Notes under the pieces: model-generated | What the model was told of the DNA's origin: nothing | The model's database searches: none | Seen by the model: the letters and a program-made list of their open reading frames with translations, nothing else | Source: Haliclystus octoradiatus | Lineage: Eukaryota > Cnidaria > Staurozoa > Stauromedusae > Haliclystidae | Direction of reading: 5' to 3' | DNA: 64,000 nucleotides | NCBI GenBank assembly: GCA_916610825.1 | Contig: OU744447.1 | Coordinates: forward strand, 14,181,751 to 14,245,750 | Shown: positions 10,187-19,668 of the stretch, in pieces | Layout: each line of letters opens with the position of its first letter | Numbering within the stretch: the first letter of the stretch is position 1 | Position numbers and translations under genes: made by a program

Positions 10187-11293
10187 CTAACAGGATTCAA
10201 TTAATCTATGTGGTGGTTTAATAGACCGTCCGGACCTTGTTGTAGTATTTCCAGTTAGTGCTAAGTTGCCTGGTTGAGCTGTAGTGCTATTTTGCAATGG
10301 TGATTCTGCTGTATCATTCTTGGCTTCCATATCTTGTGTCATTTGAGGTGACATGGGTGCATCATTTGGTACAGATATTAGTTGACGTCGATTTCTTCTG
10401 AATACTTTCCCACGGTTGTCCACCAGCATATATGACCTTGGTAATATTTCTGCTTTCCTCCACTCTGCTGAACGATGTGGCTTTACTCTCACTTTCTCAC
10501 CCTCAGCAAGAGGAGGTAAATCTTTAGCATTGGTATCAAAATGCTTTGCTGATTTTCCTTGACATTGTTTCAAAGCCTTCAACACATGACTCGGGGTGAC
10601 TACTTGGGGTATTAATAGTCGGTGATGTGTTGGCAATGTTGTCTTGGTTCGTCTTCCCATCAATAATTGTGCTGGTGATAACCCAATATCATCAAACGGA
10701 GTGTTTCTGAAGTTCAATATTCCTTCAAAGGGGTCATTTCCAGATTCGTAAGCATTCTTAAAAATCCTCTTGCATGTCTGAACCGCACGTTCAGCAGCTC
10801 CATTCGACTGAGGATATTCAGGGCTGCTTGTTGTATGAGTAAATCCCCAGCTTTGAGCAAAAACTTTGAACTCATGTGACGTACTAAAAAGGTGCTGCGT
10901 GTTGCTATACTGTCGACCATTGTCGCTAAATACTTTTTCTGGAATTCCAAATCTAGCAAAAATCTTTTTCATGTTAATAATAACACACTTGGCTGTTGGC
11001 TCATTCAGCTTCTCTACTTCGAAGAATTTGGAGTAGAAGTCAGTGATAAGTAAGAAGGTATCTCCAGCATAGCTAAAGAGATCACTACCAACGGATTGCC
11101 ACGGTAAGCCAGGGATGTCATGGGGCATCAATGTTTCCTTCTGTTGATGATGCCTAAAAGAATTACACACTCCACAAGAAGACACCATCTCTTTTATCTG
11201 AGCAGAGATTCCGGGCCAAAATACGTACTCTCTGGCAAATGACAGACTTTTAACTAGCGAGTTCGTCCACATTTTCTTTGTCTGGCCAACCAT
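10187..11293 (-). CDS. Gypsy integrase (N-terminally deleted)
   Basis: Encodes the integrase part of the gypsy pol gene. The zinc-binding domain begins only at its second half (AREYVFWPGI and the CGVC cysteines). The preceding HxxxH half is absent. The DDE core is intact: Asp in GSDLF, Asp in FSDNGRQYS and Glu in SNGAAERAV. A C-terminal tail follows. The frame is +1 (or -2) relative to the upstream ORF, with which it overlaps by 44 bp. Gypsy integrase is normally continuous with RNase H, so I infer an internal deletion with frame change at about 11250-11290, not programmed frameshifting. The annotated Met start is probably not a real start. Confidence 0.85.
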   Translation of the reverse strand: MVGQTKKMWTNSLVKSLSFAREYVFWPGISAQIKEMVSSCGVCNSFRHHQQKETLMPHDIPGLPWQSVGSDLFSYAGDTFLLITDFYSKFFEVEKLNEPTAKCVIINMKKIFARFGIPEKVFSDNGRQYSNTQHLFSTSHEFKVFAQSWGFTHTTSSPEYPQSNGAAERAVQTCKRIFKNAYESGNDPFEGILNFRNTPFDDIGLSPAQLLMGRRTKTTLPTHHRLLIPQVVTPSHVLKALKQCQGKSAKHFDTNAKDLPPLAEGEKVRVKPHRSAEWRKAEILPRSYMLVDNRGKVFRRNRRQLISVPNDAPMSPQMTQDMEAKNDTAESPLQNSTTAQPGNLALTGNTTTRSGRSIKPPHRLIESC

Positions 11294-14012
11294 TAATTAT
11301 ATATTTAATAATCGTTTGAGAGATTTCATCATTTGTAACTGCAGTTCTAAATGAATCAATAGATCTAGTCCTCATTCCCAAATTTGAAACCAGATGTACG
11401 TAAAATTCAGGAACTGGTTTGTCTGTACACAAAGGACTTTCCAAAACTGGTGATCGACTCAAGCAGTCTGAGAGAATTTGATCCTTCCCAGGGACATAGG
11501 TCACTTTTAAATCATACTGGGTGAGTTTCAGTAACATTCTCTGTAACCGTGGAGGTGTATCATTAAGATTTTTTCTGAACATGGCTTCAAGAGGTTTATG
11601 GTCAGTTTGAACTGTGACAAATCTTCCATAAATATACGAGTGAAATTTCGAAACTCCCCAAACAATTGCTATGAGTTCTCGTTCAATGTTTGCATACCTG
11701 GTTTCGCATTCTGTAAGCCTCCGAGAACCATATGCACAGGGTTTACCATCTTGGAGAAGCACAGCACCAAGTCCTGTACAGCTAGCATCCACATTCAATG
11801 TTGTAGGTGTTTTCTCACAAAAATATGATAACACTGGAGCATTTGCAAAAACACTTTTGAGTGAGTCAAACGCTGTCTGTTGTGCAGAGTCCCATACAAA
11901 AGCTGCTGTTTTCTGTGATACTTTTGAAATGGGTCCTTGTAGGTCGGCTTTATTCGGTATAAACTTGTCCAAGTAATTAATTGTCCCTAGAAACCTTAGT
12001 ACTCCTGCTTTATCTGTGGGAGCAGGCATTTCTTGGATAGCATGAACTTTGTCTGGATCAGGTTTTATTCCATTACATGACAATACATGACCAACGTAAC
12101 GTACTTCAGGTAAGTTGTATTTAATTTTTTTTAAATTAAATTTTAGTTTCACCTCTCTGGCTCGTTCTAAAACAAGGCGGAGCTTGTTGTCAAGTTCTTC
12201 TGTGTCTTTTCCGAATATTAAAAAATCATCTACAATTATTTCAACTGGTATTCCTTCGAACAAGCGGTCCATCTCTTGTTGGTAAATCTCTGGGGCGGGT
12301 GCAATTCCAAAAGAGAGGCGCAAAAATCGATACCTTCCCCATGGAGTATTAAAGGTAAGGAGTTTAGAGCTACTGTCATCAACTGGTAGTTGCCAATACC
12401 CACTGCATGCATCTAATACAGCAAATACTTTGGCACCATCTAGACGAGATGCAATATCCTCAATGGTAGCCATTGGATAATGTGCTCGCTTCAAGGCTTT
12501 ATTTAAATCACGTGGATCAATACAAATCCTGACATCTTTCTTAGTTGGTTTTTTACTTACTTGTGTGCTCTTTCGCTTGTCTACAACAACCATCGATGAT
12601 ACCCATGGTGTGTGGTTTGTTTCTTTGACAATGATACCCATTTTCTCCATATCAGCTAATTTCTGTTTAACAGGATTCATTAGTGCCAATGGTATTTTTC
12701 TTGGTGCATGAACCACTGGTGTTACATTTTCGTCAATTTCTAACTTTACCCTGCGTGGCAATGTTCCTGGCTGTTCTGAGAAACAATCCTTGAATTCATC
12801 TATAATTGATATCTTACTACTGTCATGAGTGCATTTAATTGAATCTAAATTCATGAAGCTCAACACTTCCAAGTCAATGCAGGCATCACAACAAAGCAGT
12901 GGCGTAAAATTTCCATCAACAACAAGGTAATTCACTAATACTTTCCGACCTTTATACTTCGTTAGTAGGCGAACAGAGCCTTTAGGGTGTATTGCTTTTT
13001 CTGCCAACCAACCCCTGAGAGGTTGCTTCGCTTTCTTCAATGGCTTGTTAGTAATGTTCTTGTAAAGGGAGTAGGGAATTACAGTGGCATCAGCACCAGT
13101 ATCTGCTTTAATTTTCACTTCTTTGTTTGCTACAATAATAGTAACCATACTTTTCTTGGTTTTCGTTCTTGAAACTGGGGCAAGCTCAACAGAACCAAAG
13201 TATAAACTTCTACCAGAATCACTATCTTCGTCACTGGAATTGTCAAGAGTGATATTTGCAACAACTTGTTTTGCAGAACTCTGCTGTGTGCACATTTTAG
13301 CAAAATGTCCGGTCTCTTTGCATCGTTTGCACTCTTTCCCAACAGCCGGACATTTCGATTTTTTCATGGCATGATGGTACCCACAAAATTTACATTTTGA
13401 GAATTTTTCTTCCTTCTTGTGTCCTATGGCATTCACGGTTACTGTATTGTCTGCTCGTGTGGACGTATTAAACAATCGCTTCTGACTCTCACTAGCTTCA
13501 TATGTTCTACAAAATTGATGTGCAGTTATTAAGGTTAAATTGGGCTTTTTCAATAACTCTCCACGAAGGTCATCTGACCTCACACCACCAACAATTCTAT
13601 CTCTGATCAAAGAGTCACGTAAGACATCAAACTCACAGGTGAGGGCCAATCTTTTTAAATCACTCACAAATGTATCAATCCTTTCTCCATCTGATTGATA
13701 TCGGGAAAAGAAAAGAAATCGTTCATAGATCACATTACTGGCACCTTGACATAGATCTTGGAATTTCTTACATACATTTTCAAAATTATCTCCACTTTCA
13801 CCTTCAGCATAGGTGAAATGACTGTATTCCTCAATTGCCTCAGGTCCAGCAAAATTGAGAAGCATATTAACTTTTAGTTTATCTGATTTGTCATCTTTCT
13901 CTTTAGCTATAAGATATATGTCAAACCTCATTTTGAATCTTCTCCAATTGTCTGCAGCATTTTCATCAAACACCAATGGACCAGGCTTGGATAATTCACT
14001 TGAGCTTGCCAT
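11250..14012 (-). CDS. Gypsy Gag-protease-RT-RNase H polyprotein
   Basis: A 920-residue ORF. Domains in order: Gag capsid-like region (about 1-200), nucleocapsid zinc knuckles (CKFCGYHH and CKRCKETGHFAKMC, about 205-245), aspartic protease with DTGADATVIP (about 305-318), reverse transcriptase with catalytic VDDFLIFG (about 600), then RNase H with NVDASCTGLGAVLL and TDHKPLEAMF. Gag and Pol are in one frame, as in many animal gypsy lineages. The ORF has no internal stop, consistent with recent insertion. It ends prematurely just after GWPDKENVDELAS, where the integrase should continue. Confidence 0.93.
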   Translation of the reverse strand: MASSSELSKPGPLVFDENAADNWRRFKMRFDIYLIAKEKDDKSDKLKVNMLLNFAGPEAIEEYSHFTYAEGESGDNFENVCKKFQDLCQGASNVIYERFLFFSRYQSDGERIDTFVSDLKRLALTCEFDVLRDSLIRDRIVGGVRSDDLRGELLKKPNLTLITAHQFCRTYEASESQKRLFNTSTRADNTVTVNAIGHKKEEKFSKCKFCGYHHAMKKSKCPAVGKECKRCKETGHFAKMCTQQSSAKQVVANITLDNSSDEDSDSGRSLYFGSVELAPVSRTKTKKSMVTIIVANKEVKIKADTGADATVIPYSLYKNITNKPLKKAKQPLRGWLAEKAIHPKGSVRLLTKYKGRKVLVNYLVVDGNFTPLLCCDACIDLEVLSFMNLDSIKCTHDSSKISIIDEFKDCFSEQPGTLPRRVKLEIDENVTPVVHAPRKIPLALMNPVKQKLADMEKMGIIVKETNHTPWVSSMVVVDKRKSTQVSKKPTKKDVRICIDPRDLNKALKRAHYPMATIEDIASRLDGAKVFAVLDACSGYWQLPVDDSSSKLLTFNTPWGRYRFLRLSFGIAPAPEIYQQEMDRLFEGIPVEIIVDDFLIFGKDTEELDNKLRLVLERAREVKLKFNLKKIKYNLPEVRYVGHVLSCNGIKPDPDKVHAIQEMPAPTDKAGVLRFLGTINYLDKFIPNKADLQGPISKVSQKTAAFVWDSAQQTAFDSLKSVFANAPVLSYFCEKTPTTLNVDASCTGLGAVLLQDGKPCAYGSRRLTECETRYANIERELIAIVWGVSKFHSYIYGRFVTVQTDHKPLEAMFRKNLNDTPPRLQRMLLKLTQYDLKVTYVPGKDQILSDCLSRSPVLESPLCTDKPVPEFYVHLVSNLGMRTRSIDSFRTAVTNDEISQTIIKYIINGWPDKENVDELAS

Positions 14013-14115
14013 TATTTTATCACGATTTTTATAGAAGATAACTTACTGTAAACAATCAGTAACAAGTTTGCCACAAATCTCCAACATTAATAGAAGTAGA
14101 ACACAGGTACTTTAA

Positions 14116-14133
14116 ATCCCAGACCTGACACCA
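14116..14133 (-). promoter_or_regulatory. Gypsy primer-binding site (tRNA-Leu type)
   Basis: Directly after the 5' LTR, the minus strand reads TGGTGTCAGGTCTGGGAT. Apart from about three central mismatches this complements the 3' end of animal tRNA-Leu, so leucine tRNA is the likely primer. Confidence 0.75.
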
Positions 14134-14425
14134 TGTTGTAATCTTTTATTAGAGTCAAGTAAAGTCAGAGAAAACTACGTGTTTCGTTCAGGCGTAGCCA
14201 TTATAAAAACTAAAGAAACTGCAGCATGCGGCTGCCTCTATTACAAGATAATCCTTTAAGGGAGGCTAAAATATAAGAGGTTATAAACAGCTTTAACTAA
14301 CGGTAACAATGATAATACGAAGTGTCTATTTGACCGGCAGTCGCAGCCATTATGGATTCAAATGCGCGTGCCGATGACAATCAATTACGTCATTCACTCG
14401 ATCACGTGTTTCACTCGTCCCAGTA

Positions 14426-14483
14426 TTAGGGTTAGGTTTAGGCTCCGATCACGTGATCCACCCGTTTAGGGTTAGGGTTAGGG
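14426..14483 (+). repeat. Interstitial telomere-like repeats
   Basis: Two short tracts, 14426-14442 and 14465-14483, are made of TTAGGG and TTTAGG units and separated by 'ctccgatcacgtgatccacc'. They lie inside the MITE, so they travel with it and do not mark a chromosome fusion. Confidence 0.8.
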
Positions 14484-14546
14484 TCAAGTCACGTGATAAC
14501 CACTCGGTCGAGTATAAATTCATTTCTGTTTCATGAGTTGTCGTCG

Positions 14547-14618
14547 GTTGGCGTAGCTCATTCGGATTGAGTCTGACTAGAGTGCAGGGTATGCTGGTTC
14601 GAGTCCTGGTCGAGACGA
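14547..14618 (+). ncRNA. tRNA-like module (SINE-type, not a functional tRNA)
   Basis: Contains a good RNA polymerase III B box, GGTTCGAGTCC, and an A-box-like 'tagctcattcgg'. A D-arm can form (GCTC with GAGT). The acceptor stem, anticodon stem and T stem pair poorly, so this is a tRNA-derived sequence like the head of a SINE, not a working tRNA gene. It lies within the 525-bp MITE. Confidence 0.55.
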
Positions 14619-14901
14619 AGTTTTAATTTATTTTCATTATTTATATCCCGAAATGTTTACAAGTTACTGTTCGTTCATTATACGCATCCATAATGGCTGC
14701 GACTGCCGGTCAAATTGGTAATAGTCACAGCAAATATCGAACATAGATAGTGTGACGTATACATCTTTGCGCATGCGCTGATGACTGCCGGTCAAATAGC
14801 CTTGGCGCTAAATGACCGGCTGCCGGTCAAATAGTCACAGCGATGATAATAACTATTCAAGCATGTGACAACAACAACATACAAGCCGTTTACAACACAT
14901 G

Positions 14902-15302
14902 ACATCACATATTCAAAACATCGTCACTACAACACTTCACACAGATATACAACTGAGACCAGGAAGACGTGTTACCATAAACAATATCATAACTAAATCC
15001 TACAGAGAGAGGGACGGCACATTCTTATAATGTGACTGTCGTCTCGTCTATGACTCTATACTATACAATTACAACACTTTTTCAGCACCTTTTTTAAATT
15101 CATAGTTTAGAGCTAGTTGTAACTACTAAGTACTACTACTCCCCACAGTGGAAGATTCCTTGTACTTGGAGAGTCAGAGATTTACGCCAATTTCACGCCA
15201 CACAAAAACAACTTTTACGCCACGCCAAAATACGCCCACAATTAGTTGAAAATTATAGAAAAATACCAGGATTTGAGAACCGGCACGACAAATTTTCGAA
15301 AA
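14902..15302. other. Intergenic, continuation of gypsy target region
   Basis: AC-rich and then AT-rich sequence without a recognisable gene. It separates the gypsy element from the putative divergent exon and the ATP5F1D start. Confidence 0.4.
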
Positions 15303-15560
15303 TCAGCTACATTTTACGCCAGATATATCCGGCATACTCGCAATTGATTGAGATTGGCAAACATCACTCACGTGTGTAGAAAACCATTTCAATCTCTCTT
15401 TATCTGTAATAGTGTGCAACTCGTTTCCCTCGAACCATTTCCTTTCGTTAGAATTGGAAACTCCAATTTCAGTCGCCATTTTCAATTTCCCGCTGTAGTT
15501 TGACGCCAATGTGAGGCCAGCCTCACATAATTTACTCACGCCATCTTGATATCTTTCCAC
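15303..15560 (-). CDS. Candidate first exon of a divergent gene (unrecognised)
   Basis: An 85-codon minus-strand ORF starts 84 bp upstream of the ATP5F1D start codon, pointing away. Its composition looks protein-like (for example NERKWFEGNELHTITDKERL) and a possible donor, GTAAAA, follows MPDISG. A bidirectional promoter shared with ATP5F1D would explain it. No family is recognised, and the downstream intron would have to cross the gypsy insertion. It may equally be chance or a transposon remnant. Confidence 0.3.
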   Translation of the reverse strand: MERYQDGVSKLCEAGLTLASNYSGKLKMATEIGVSNSNERKWFEGNELHTITDKERLKWFSTHVSDVCQSQSIASMPDISGVKCS

Positions 15561-15643
15561 ATTTCCACAATTTCAAGACAGTCTCACCTGTTTTTGCCTT
15601 TTGGCTACTATTTTGGTTCAGTTGAGAGCGTATTGACCTAATA

Positions 15644-18600
15644 ATGTCACACATCATGAGAAGAGCTATTTTCCGTACTAGTAATACAAGTCTAGCTCGC
15701 CAGCTGCTAGCTAACAGAAGATGCTACGCTGACGAGGCAACTTCTGGAAGCGGGGGATTGAACTTGACATTTGGAACCCCTCATATGGTAAGGATTAAAC
15801 TTGCTGTCACTCTAATCTACTGCTTGGTTAACCATTTCACACAGAATTTAGGTGCAGACCGAACATGTACACATTTCTGACCGCCTTGGTATCAAAACCT
15901 TCTCTAATGATTATTAGTTAATGTATAACTTATTTATTTATAACTAAACTAAGTGTCCAAGTCCAACTCCAACTTAGGGGCCTCCTATACTATAATTATA
16001 AATGTATCATGAGACAAAATATTAATAAAAGTACAATGTTAAATGCAGAAAAATATAGAAACTAACTTACTTACTAACTCACCTTTTTAACTAACTTACT
16101 ATACTTATAGATTACAATACTGAACATTCCGTGTGTAACAGTTTAAACAGTGAGTATTTAGATGGCACAAGTCTCAGCTATAGTCTCTCTCAGACTGCAG
16201 AGAATGTGGCACTCTTCGCCAAAATCTCAGGCGCACACCAATAATTAAATAGTGAGTGTAAACTCCAAAACAACATTACAAGAGCACTCTTGATGTGCAT
16301 AAATCACCAAATGCTTTGAGAGTTTGCAAGATTATTGCTACAACATATATAATTCTGTAAGTTCAAACAATGAAACTTTATTAGGGGTGAAACGCAAAAG
16401 AAAAATTCTCAGTAGCGATCTTTTGAGAAAAAATGTTGTCTTAGGATTGCAGTTGCCCTTCTCTGCAGTCTGGATCTATCCTTTCACAGTGTTTCAAATT
16501 TGAAATAGATATCTATAAGAAACAGTAATATTGTTGGTTTTCTAAAACAGAAAGAATGAAAACAAATTATTTCCTTAATCAATGGACTGATAACTAATGG
16601 CACACTTCCCAAATAATATCATTTCTAAAAATAAAATGACGTCAGTACAGGCAAACGCGAAAAAGTATGGGGAAACCGTTTCTAAATGACGTCATAATCG
16701 AACTTAATCCTGCAATTTGATTGGTTGGTCCATGTGTTTGGAAATTTAAGAGTTAAACATTATTTCAAAAATTTGTTGATAAAATTTTGTCAGATGCTCA
16801 AAGCTGTAAAAGAATAGGAAACTGCAATGTAGGCATATTACTAAAGAAATAATATCAACAAAGCTATCTCTGTTTAAAATATACCAACGTTTTGAAGTTT
16901 TAATTTGATCCATTGACTTCAAAATTAATTTTAAATCATTAATTCAAGATTCGAAGGACCTTCCGAAAAATAATTAAACTTGATTCTGATAATTTGTTTT
17001 ATTTTAGCAAAGGGCTACCAAACGCTTTTGCCGTGTTTGTATCCATATTTGCTACACTTCGAGACTCGAGAAGTGTTGAAAGCAAACTTGGCAAAGTTTG
17101 TGATAACCTTTTAATCAAGATCGTGTAAGAAAAATTGAACTCATCCTTCTTTGTCGTTACATAATCAAGTATATCCTATTCAAATAATTTATCTCATCTT
17201 CCATTTTGAATGTTTGTTTACCCTTACAACGTGCCATTGGAAATCTGTGTTCAGCCATGCAGGGAATGCATTTTCTTCATCATTAGTTCAGAAACAGCTT
17301 ATTGATGACTGCGAATGAAAGGTATTCTTACCCTTTCCACTGCGCTACAGTCTGGTTATAAGGATTATAAACCTAGTGGTGATCTCTTTGAATAATGCAA
17401 AACACTACATAAAGTAATACAATACTGTGGTAGAATGTATGGAATTAACTGTGTATTTTCCCATCTAAAGTCAATTTACTTTTAATGTCAGTTTTCCTTC
17501 AACCAAATGCAATCTATTTTTACCATTTCAATACTATCTTTTCAGGATGATTTTTATTCAAAACAAAAAGTTAAAGTCATATTTGTGGTTAACGACAATG
17601 TGTTATTATTAACAACTATTTTTTCTTTGAATGAAAGAATGTTGTTTTTTCAACAACAGCGACAAAAATCATGTTCATCACACAATTCAATGTTGAAATA
17701 AAATATTGAATGTATTTCGCTGACATTGTAAACAAGTACCTCTTTAATATCAAACTACTTTATTTTATGTGAAAATTATTTTCTCAAAATTCTAACTCCA
17801 CTGCCGCTTTTTCATTCTAAATAAAATTATATTGTATTGTATAAAGTTATATTGTATCGTGGTGTATTCATCAAAGCTAATGTGTTGACCTTTTTTCATG
17901 CTATAACAATAAAAGGTGTCAAATGACATGACAAAATTTTTCTTCGAATTTCATTGGCAAATAATAATCAGTTCGACAATTCAAAATTGATTTATTTTTC
18001 GATGCCAATGATCTGAAAAACCGATTATTTTCAGAACGATCGTCTGATCCTTAGTATATTCCAGATATTAGGAGAGATGCTTGTTTAGAAGAGAACAATA
18101 TTCTAATCGTACATGTTCCCCTTGTAATTTTACCTCTCCAAAATGCAGTCAAATTGATGATTTTGGGCTATTTTTTCACCTTCTTCTGCCAGCAGAAACC
18201 CGTTTATTTTCTATAAAAGGTTTACAGAGAAAACACTGAGCTTTTCATGTTTCTGTCTCTTAAAAACAAAATGGCAAAAGCAAATGAAAATTTGCTTCAG
18301 AATGATTGTTTCATCATTCAGCTCAAGATCTACACATATTTTATTTAGATTTGAGGTCCAACAAAAGAGATATGTAATGTAATGTAGACGGTGTCGCCCT
18401 ACCGAAGGCTTTTTTCGCTAAGGGCAATGATTTTAAACACTCTTTGTTGATCTCAGCTTCGACACTGCAGATCAATTTCAACAGATTTCATGGCAGATTG
18501 GTCTTGATTGTCAATGCGCAACGATACGCCGCAGCTACTCACAATGCAATTCTCTCTGGACCATTCCATCCGCCATCCTCAGATGGTACTCATTTGATGT

Positions 18601-19506
18601 TTCAGATAAAGTCAAGGTTGAGTTGACCTTAGGGGGATTTGAACCACAGTCGATCAGATATGATCCGATCTGCAGTTCCGTTGCTCTGCCATCTGAGCTA
18701 ATCCTCTCTCAAAAGAGATATAAGTCTCTACAGTCAAAGTAGAGACAATTATATCTCTTTTGTTGGACTTGCAACCATGATGAAATATAACTGCATCTTG
18801 AGCTCAACATTCTGAAAACAGATTGCCATAACATTTAGTGTTAAGTATTATTTTTTTCTGGTGTAAACTCTCTTGTAGAAAATAAACAGGTTGCTAGTTG
18901 TCAAAAAAGAGTGGTCGCTGATCAACCACATAATTGTCACTTTGCTTGCATTTTTGAAGGAGTAATGATCTCGCAAAGTAAAAACACAAGAATAACATCT
19001 ACAAATAGAAAAGGTTCTCTATCTAGAGAATCGTTCTCCCAATATCCGGGATGTACAATTTAAGTTGAGTTACACTGTAGATACGTGATCAAGTAATATT
19101 CATCTGATACTATATAATTTTTTTTTTCATTTTTATCATTTAGAATTTCTATGACAAAGTTGGTGTCTCGCAAGTTGATGTTCCATCAATGTCAGGTGCA
19201 TTCGGTATCCTACCAAATCATGTTCCTGTTATCGCAACACTCAAACCAGGTGTTGTAACAGTTATGGCTGATGGAGAATCATCCAAATTCTTTGTTAGCA
19301 GTGGTACAGTTACCGTCAATGTGGATTCATCTGCACAGATTCTAGCAGAGGAAGCAGCCCCCTTAGAAAATTTAGATATAGGCAGCGCTCAACAGGGCTT
19401 AGAACAAGCACAATCACAGTTGTCATCAGCTGCTGATGAAGAAGGAAGAGCAAGGGCAACTATTAGTGTTGAATTTCATGAGGCATTGGTCAAAGCATTA
19501 CAGTAA
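15644..19506 (+). CDS. ATP5F1D: ATP synthase F1 subunit delta, mitochondrial
   Basis: Central-stalk subunit of mitochondrial F1Fo ATP synthase (the counterpart of bacterial epsilon), which links the gamma-subunit rotor to the c-ring. Two exons: 15644-15787 and 19144-19506, joined in phase 0, give 168 aa, the same length as the human precursor. Residues 1-~30 are an Arg/Ser-rich, acid-free mitochondrial presequence (RRAIFRTSNTSLARQLLANR). The beta-sandwich carries family motifs VDVPSMSGAFGILPNHVP, KFFVSSGTVTVN and AEEAAPLENLD. The C-terminal helical hairpin ends EALVKALQ. The 3.36-kb intron is long for this locus and contains an inverted-repeat element at 18356-18768; the rest has no recognised feature. 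All residues expected of the family are present and nothing suggests a pseudogene. Confidence 0.95.
18356..18768. mobile_element. 413-bp TIR element with a tRNA-like module, in ATP5F1D intron
   Basis: The ends are near-perfect inverted repeats GTCCAACAAAAGAGATAT. Inside, on the minus strand (about 18710 down to 18635), lies a tRNA-like segment. It has an A box in 'ttagctcagatgg', a perfect D arm (GCTC AGATGGCA GAGC) and a B-box match 'ggttcaaatcc'. Acceptor and T stems are degenerate. The combination resembles a SINE unit inside an inverted-repeat element. No clear target duplication was found. Confidence 0.65.
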
Positions 19507-19556
19507 ATAGGTAATGCAGTGATGTTGCACTATAAATTTATAACATTTGGTAGCAT

Positions 19557-19668
19557 AATATATAAAATATGAAGTCAAAAATCAGACAATCATGTTTGCT
19601 ATACAGACATGTTTTCACCAGACAAGCAAACATGATTGTCAGATTTTTGACTTCGTATTTTATATATT
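19557..19668. repeat. Long near-perfect hairpin just 3' of ATP5F1D
   Basis: Arms 19557-19600 and 19625-19668 pair over 44 bp with only two mismatches around a 24-nt loop. It begins 50 bp after the ATP5F1D stop and could lie in its 3' UTR. It might be a very small palindromic MITE, an RNA hairpin acting on the transcript, or a small-RNA precursor. The sequence alone does not decide. Confidence 0.8.

Larger units (their letters stand above)
14318..14842. mobile_element. 525-bp MITE with tRNA-like and telomere-like internal sequence
   Basis: Inserted in the gypsy LTR with an exact 9-bp duplication ATGATAATA (14309-14317 and 14843-14851), so it moved after the gypsy insertion. The termini are inverted: CGAAGTGTCTATTTGACCGG on the left against CGCTGTGACTATTTGACCGG on the right. 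The right end is repetitive, with three copies of 'ctgccggtcaaat'. An inner inverted pair includes 'gtcgcagccattatgg'. A 9-bp duplication suggests a Mutator-like mobiliser, but family assignment is inference. No ORF. Confidence 0.85.
9929..14897 (-). mobile_element. Young Ty3/gypsy LTR retrotransposon
   Basis: A complete LTR-to-LTR element on the minus strand. The LTRs begin TGTTGTAAAC and end GATTACAACA, and a 4-bp duplication CATG flanks the element. The two LTRs differ at one position in 230 (T at 9973, C in the other), implying recent insertion. The primer-binding site, polypurine tract, gag, protease, reverse transcriptase, RNase H and most of integrase are visible. It cannot be autonomous as it stands: the integrase N-terminus is missing and the 5' LTR carries a 525-bp insertion. 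Confidence 0.95.
14134..14897 (-). repeat. 5' LTR of gypsy element, interrupted
   Basis: The same 230-bp LTR as at 9929-10158, split by an inserted element at 14318-14842 with a 9-bp duplication (ATGATAATA). Transcription of the element would start here, so the insertion may affect its promoter. Confidence 0.93.

Noticed and set aside
11250-11293. Programmed ribosomal frameshift between gypsy ORFs
   Set aside because: The overlap falls inside the integrase domain, the shift is +1 or -2, and conserved residues are missing there, which fits a deletion better.
14426-14483. Telomere fusion or chromosome end
   Set aside because: The TTAGGG tracts are short and lie wholly inside a 525-bp transposed element.
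14547-14618. Functional tRNA gene
   Set aside because: A and B boxes and a D arm are present, but the acceptor, anticodon and T stems do not pair well enough.
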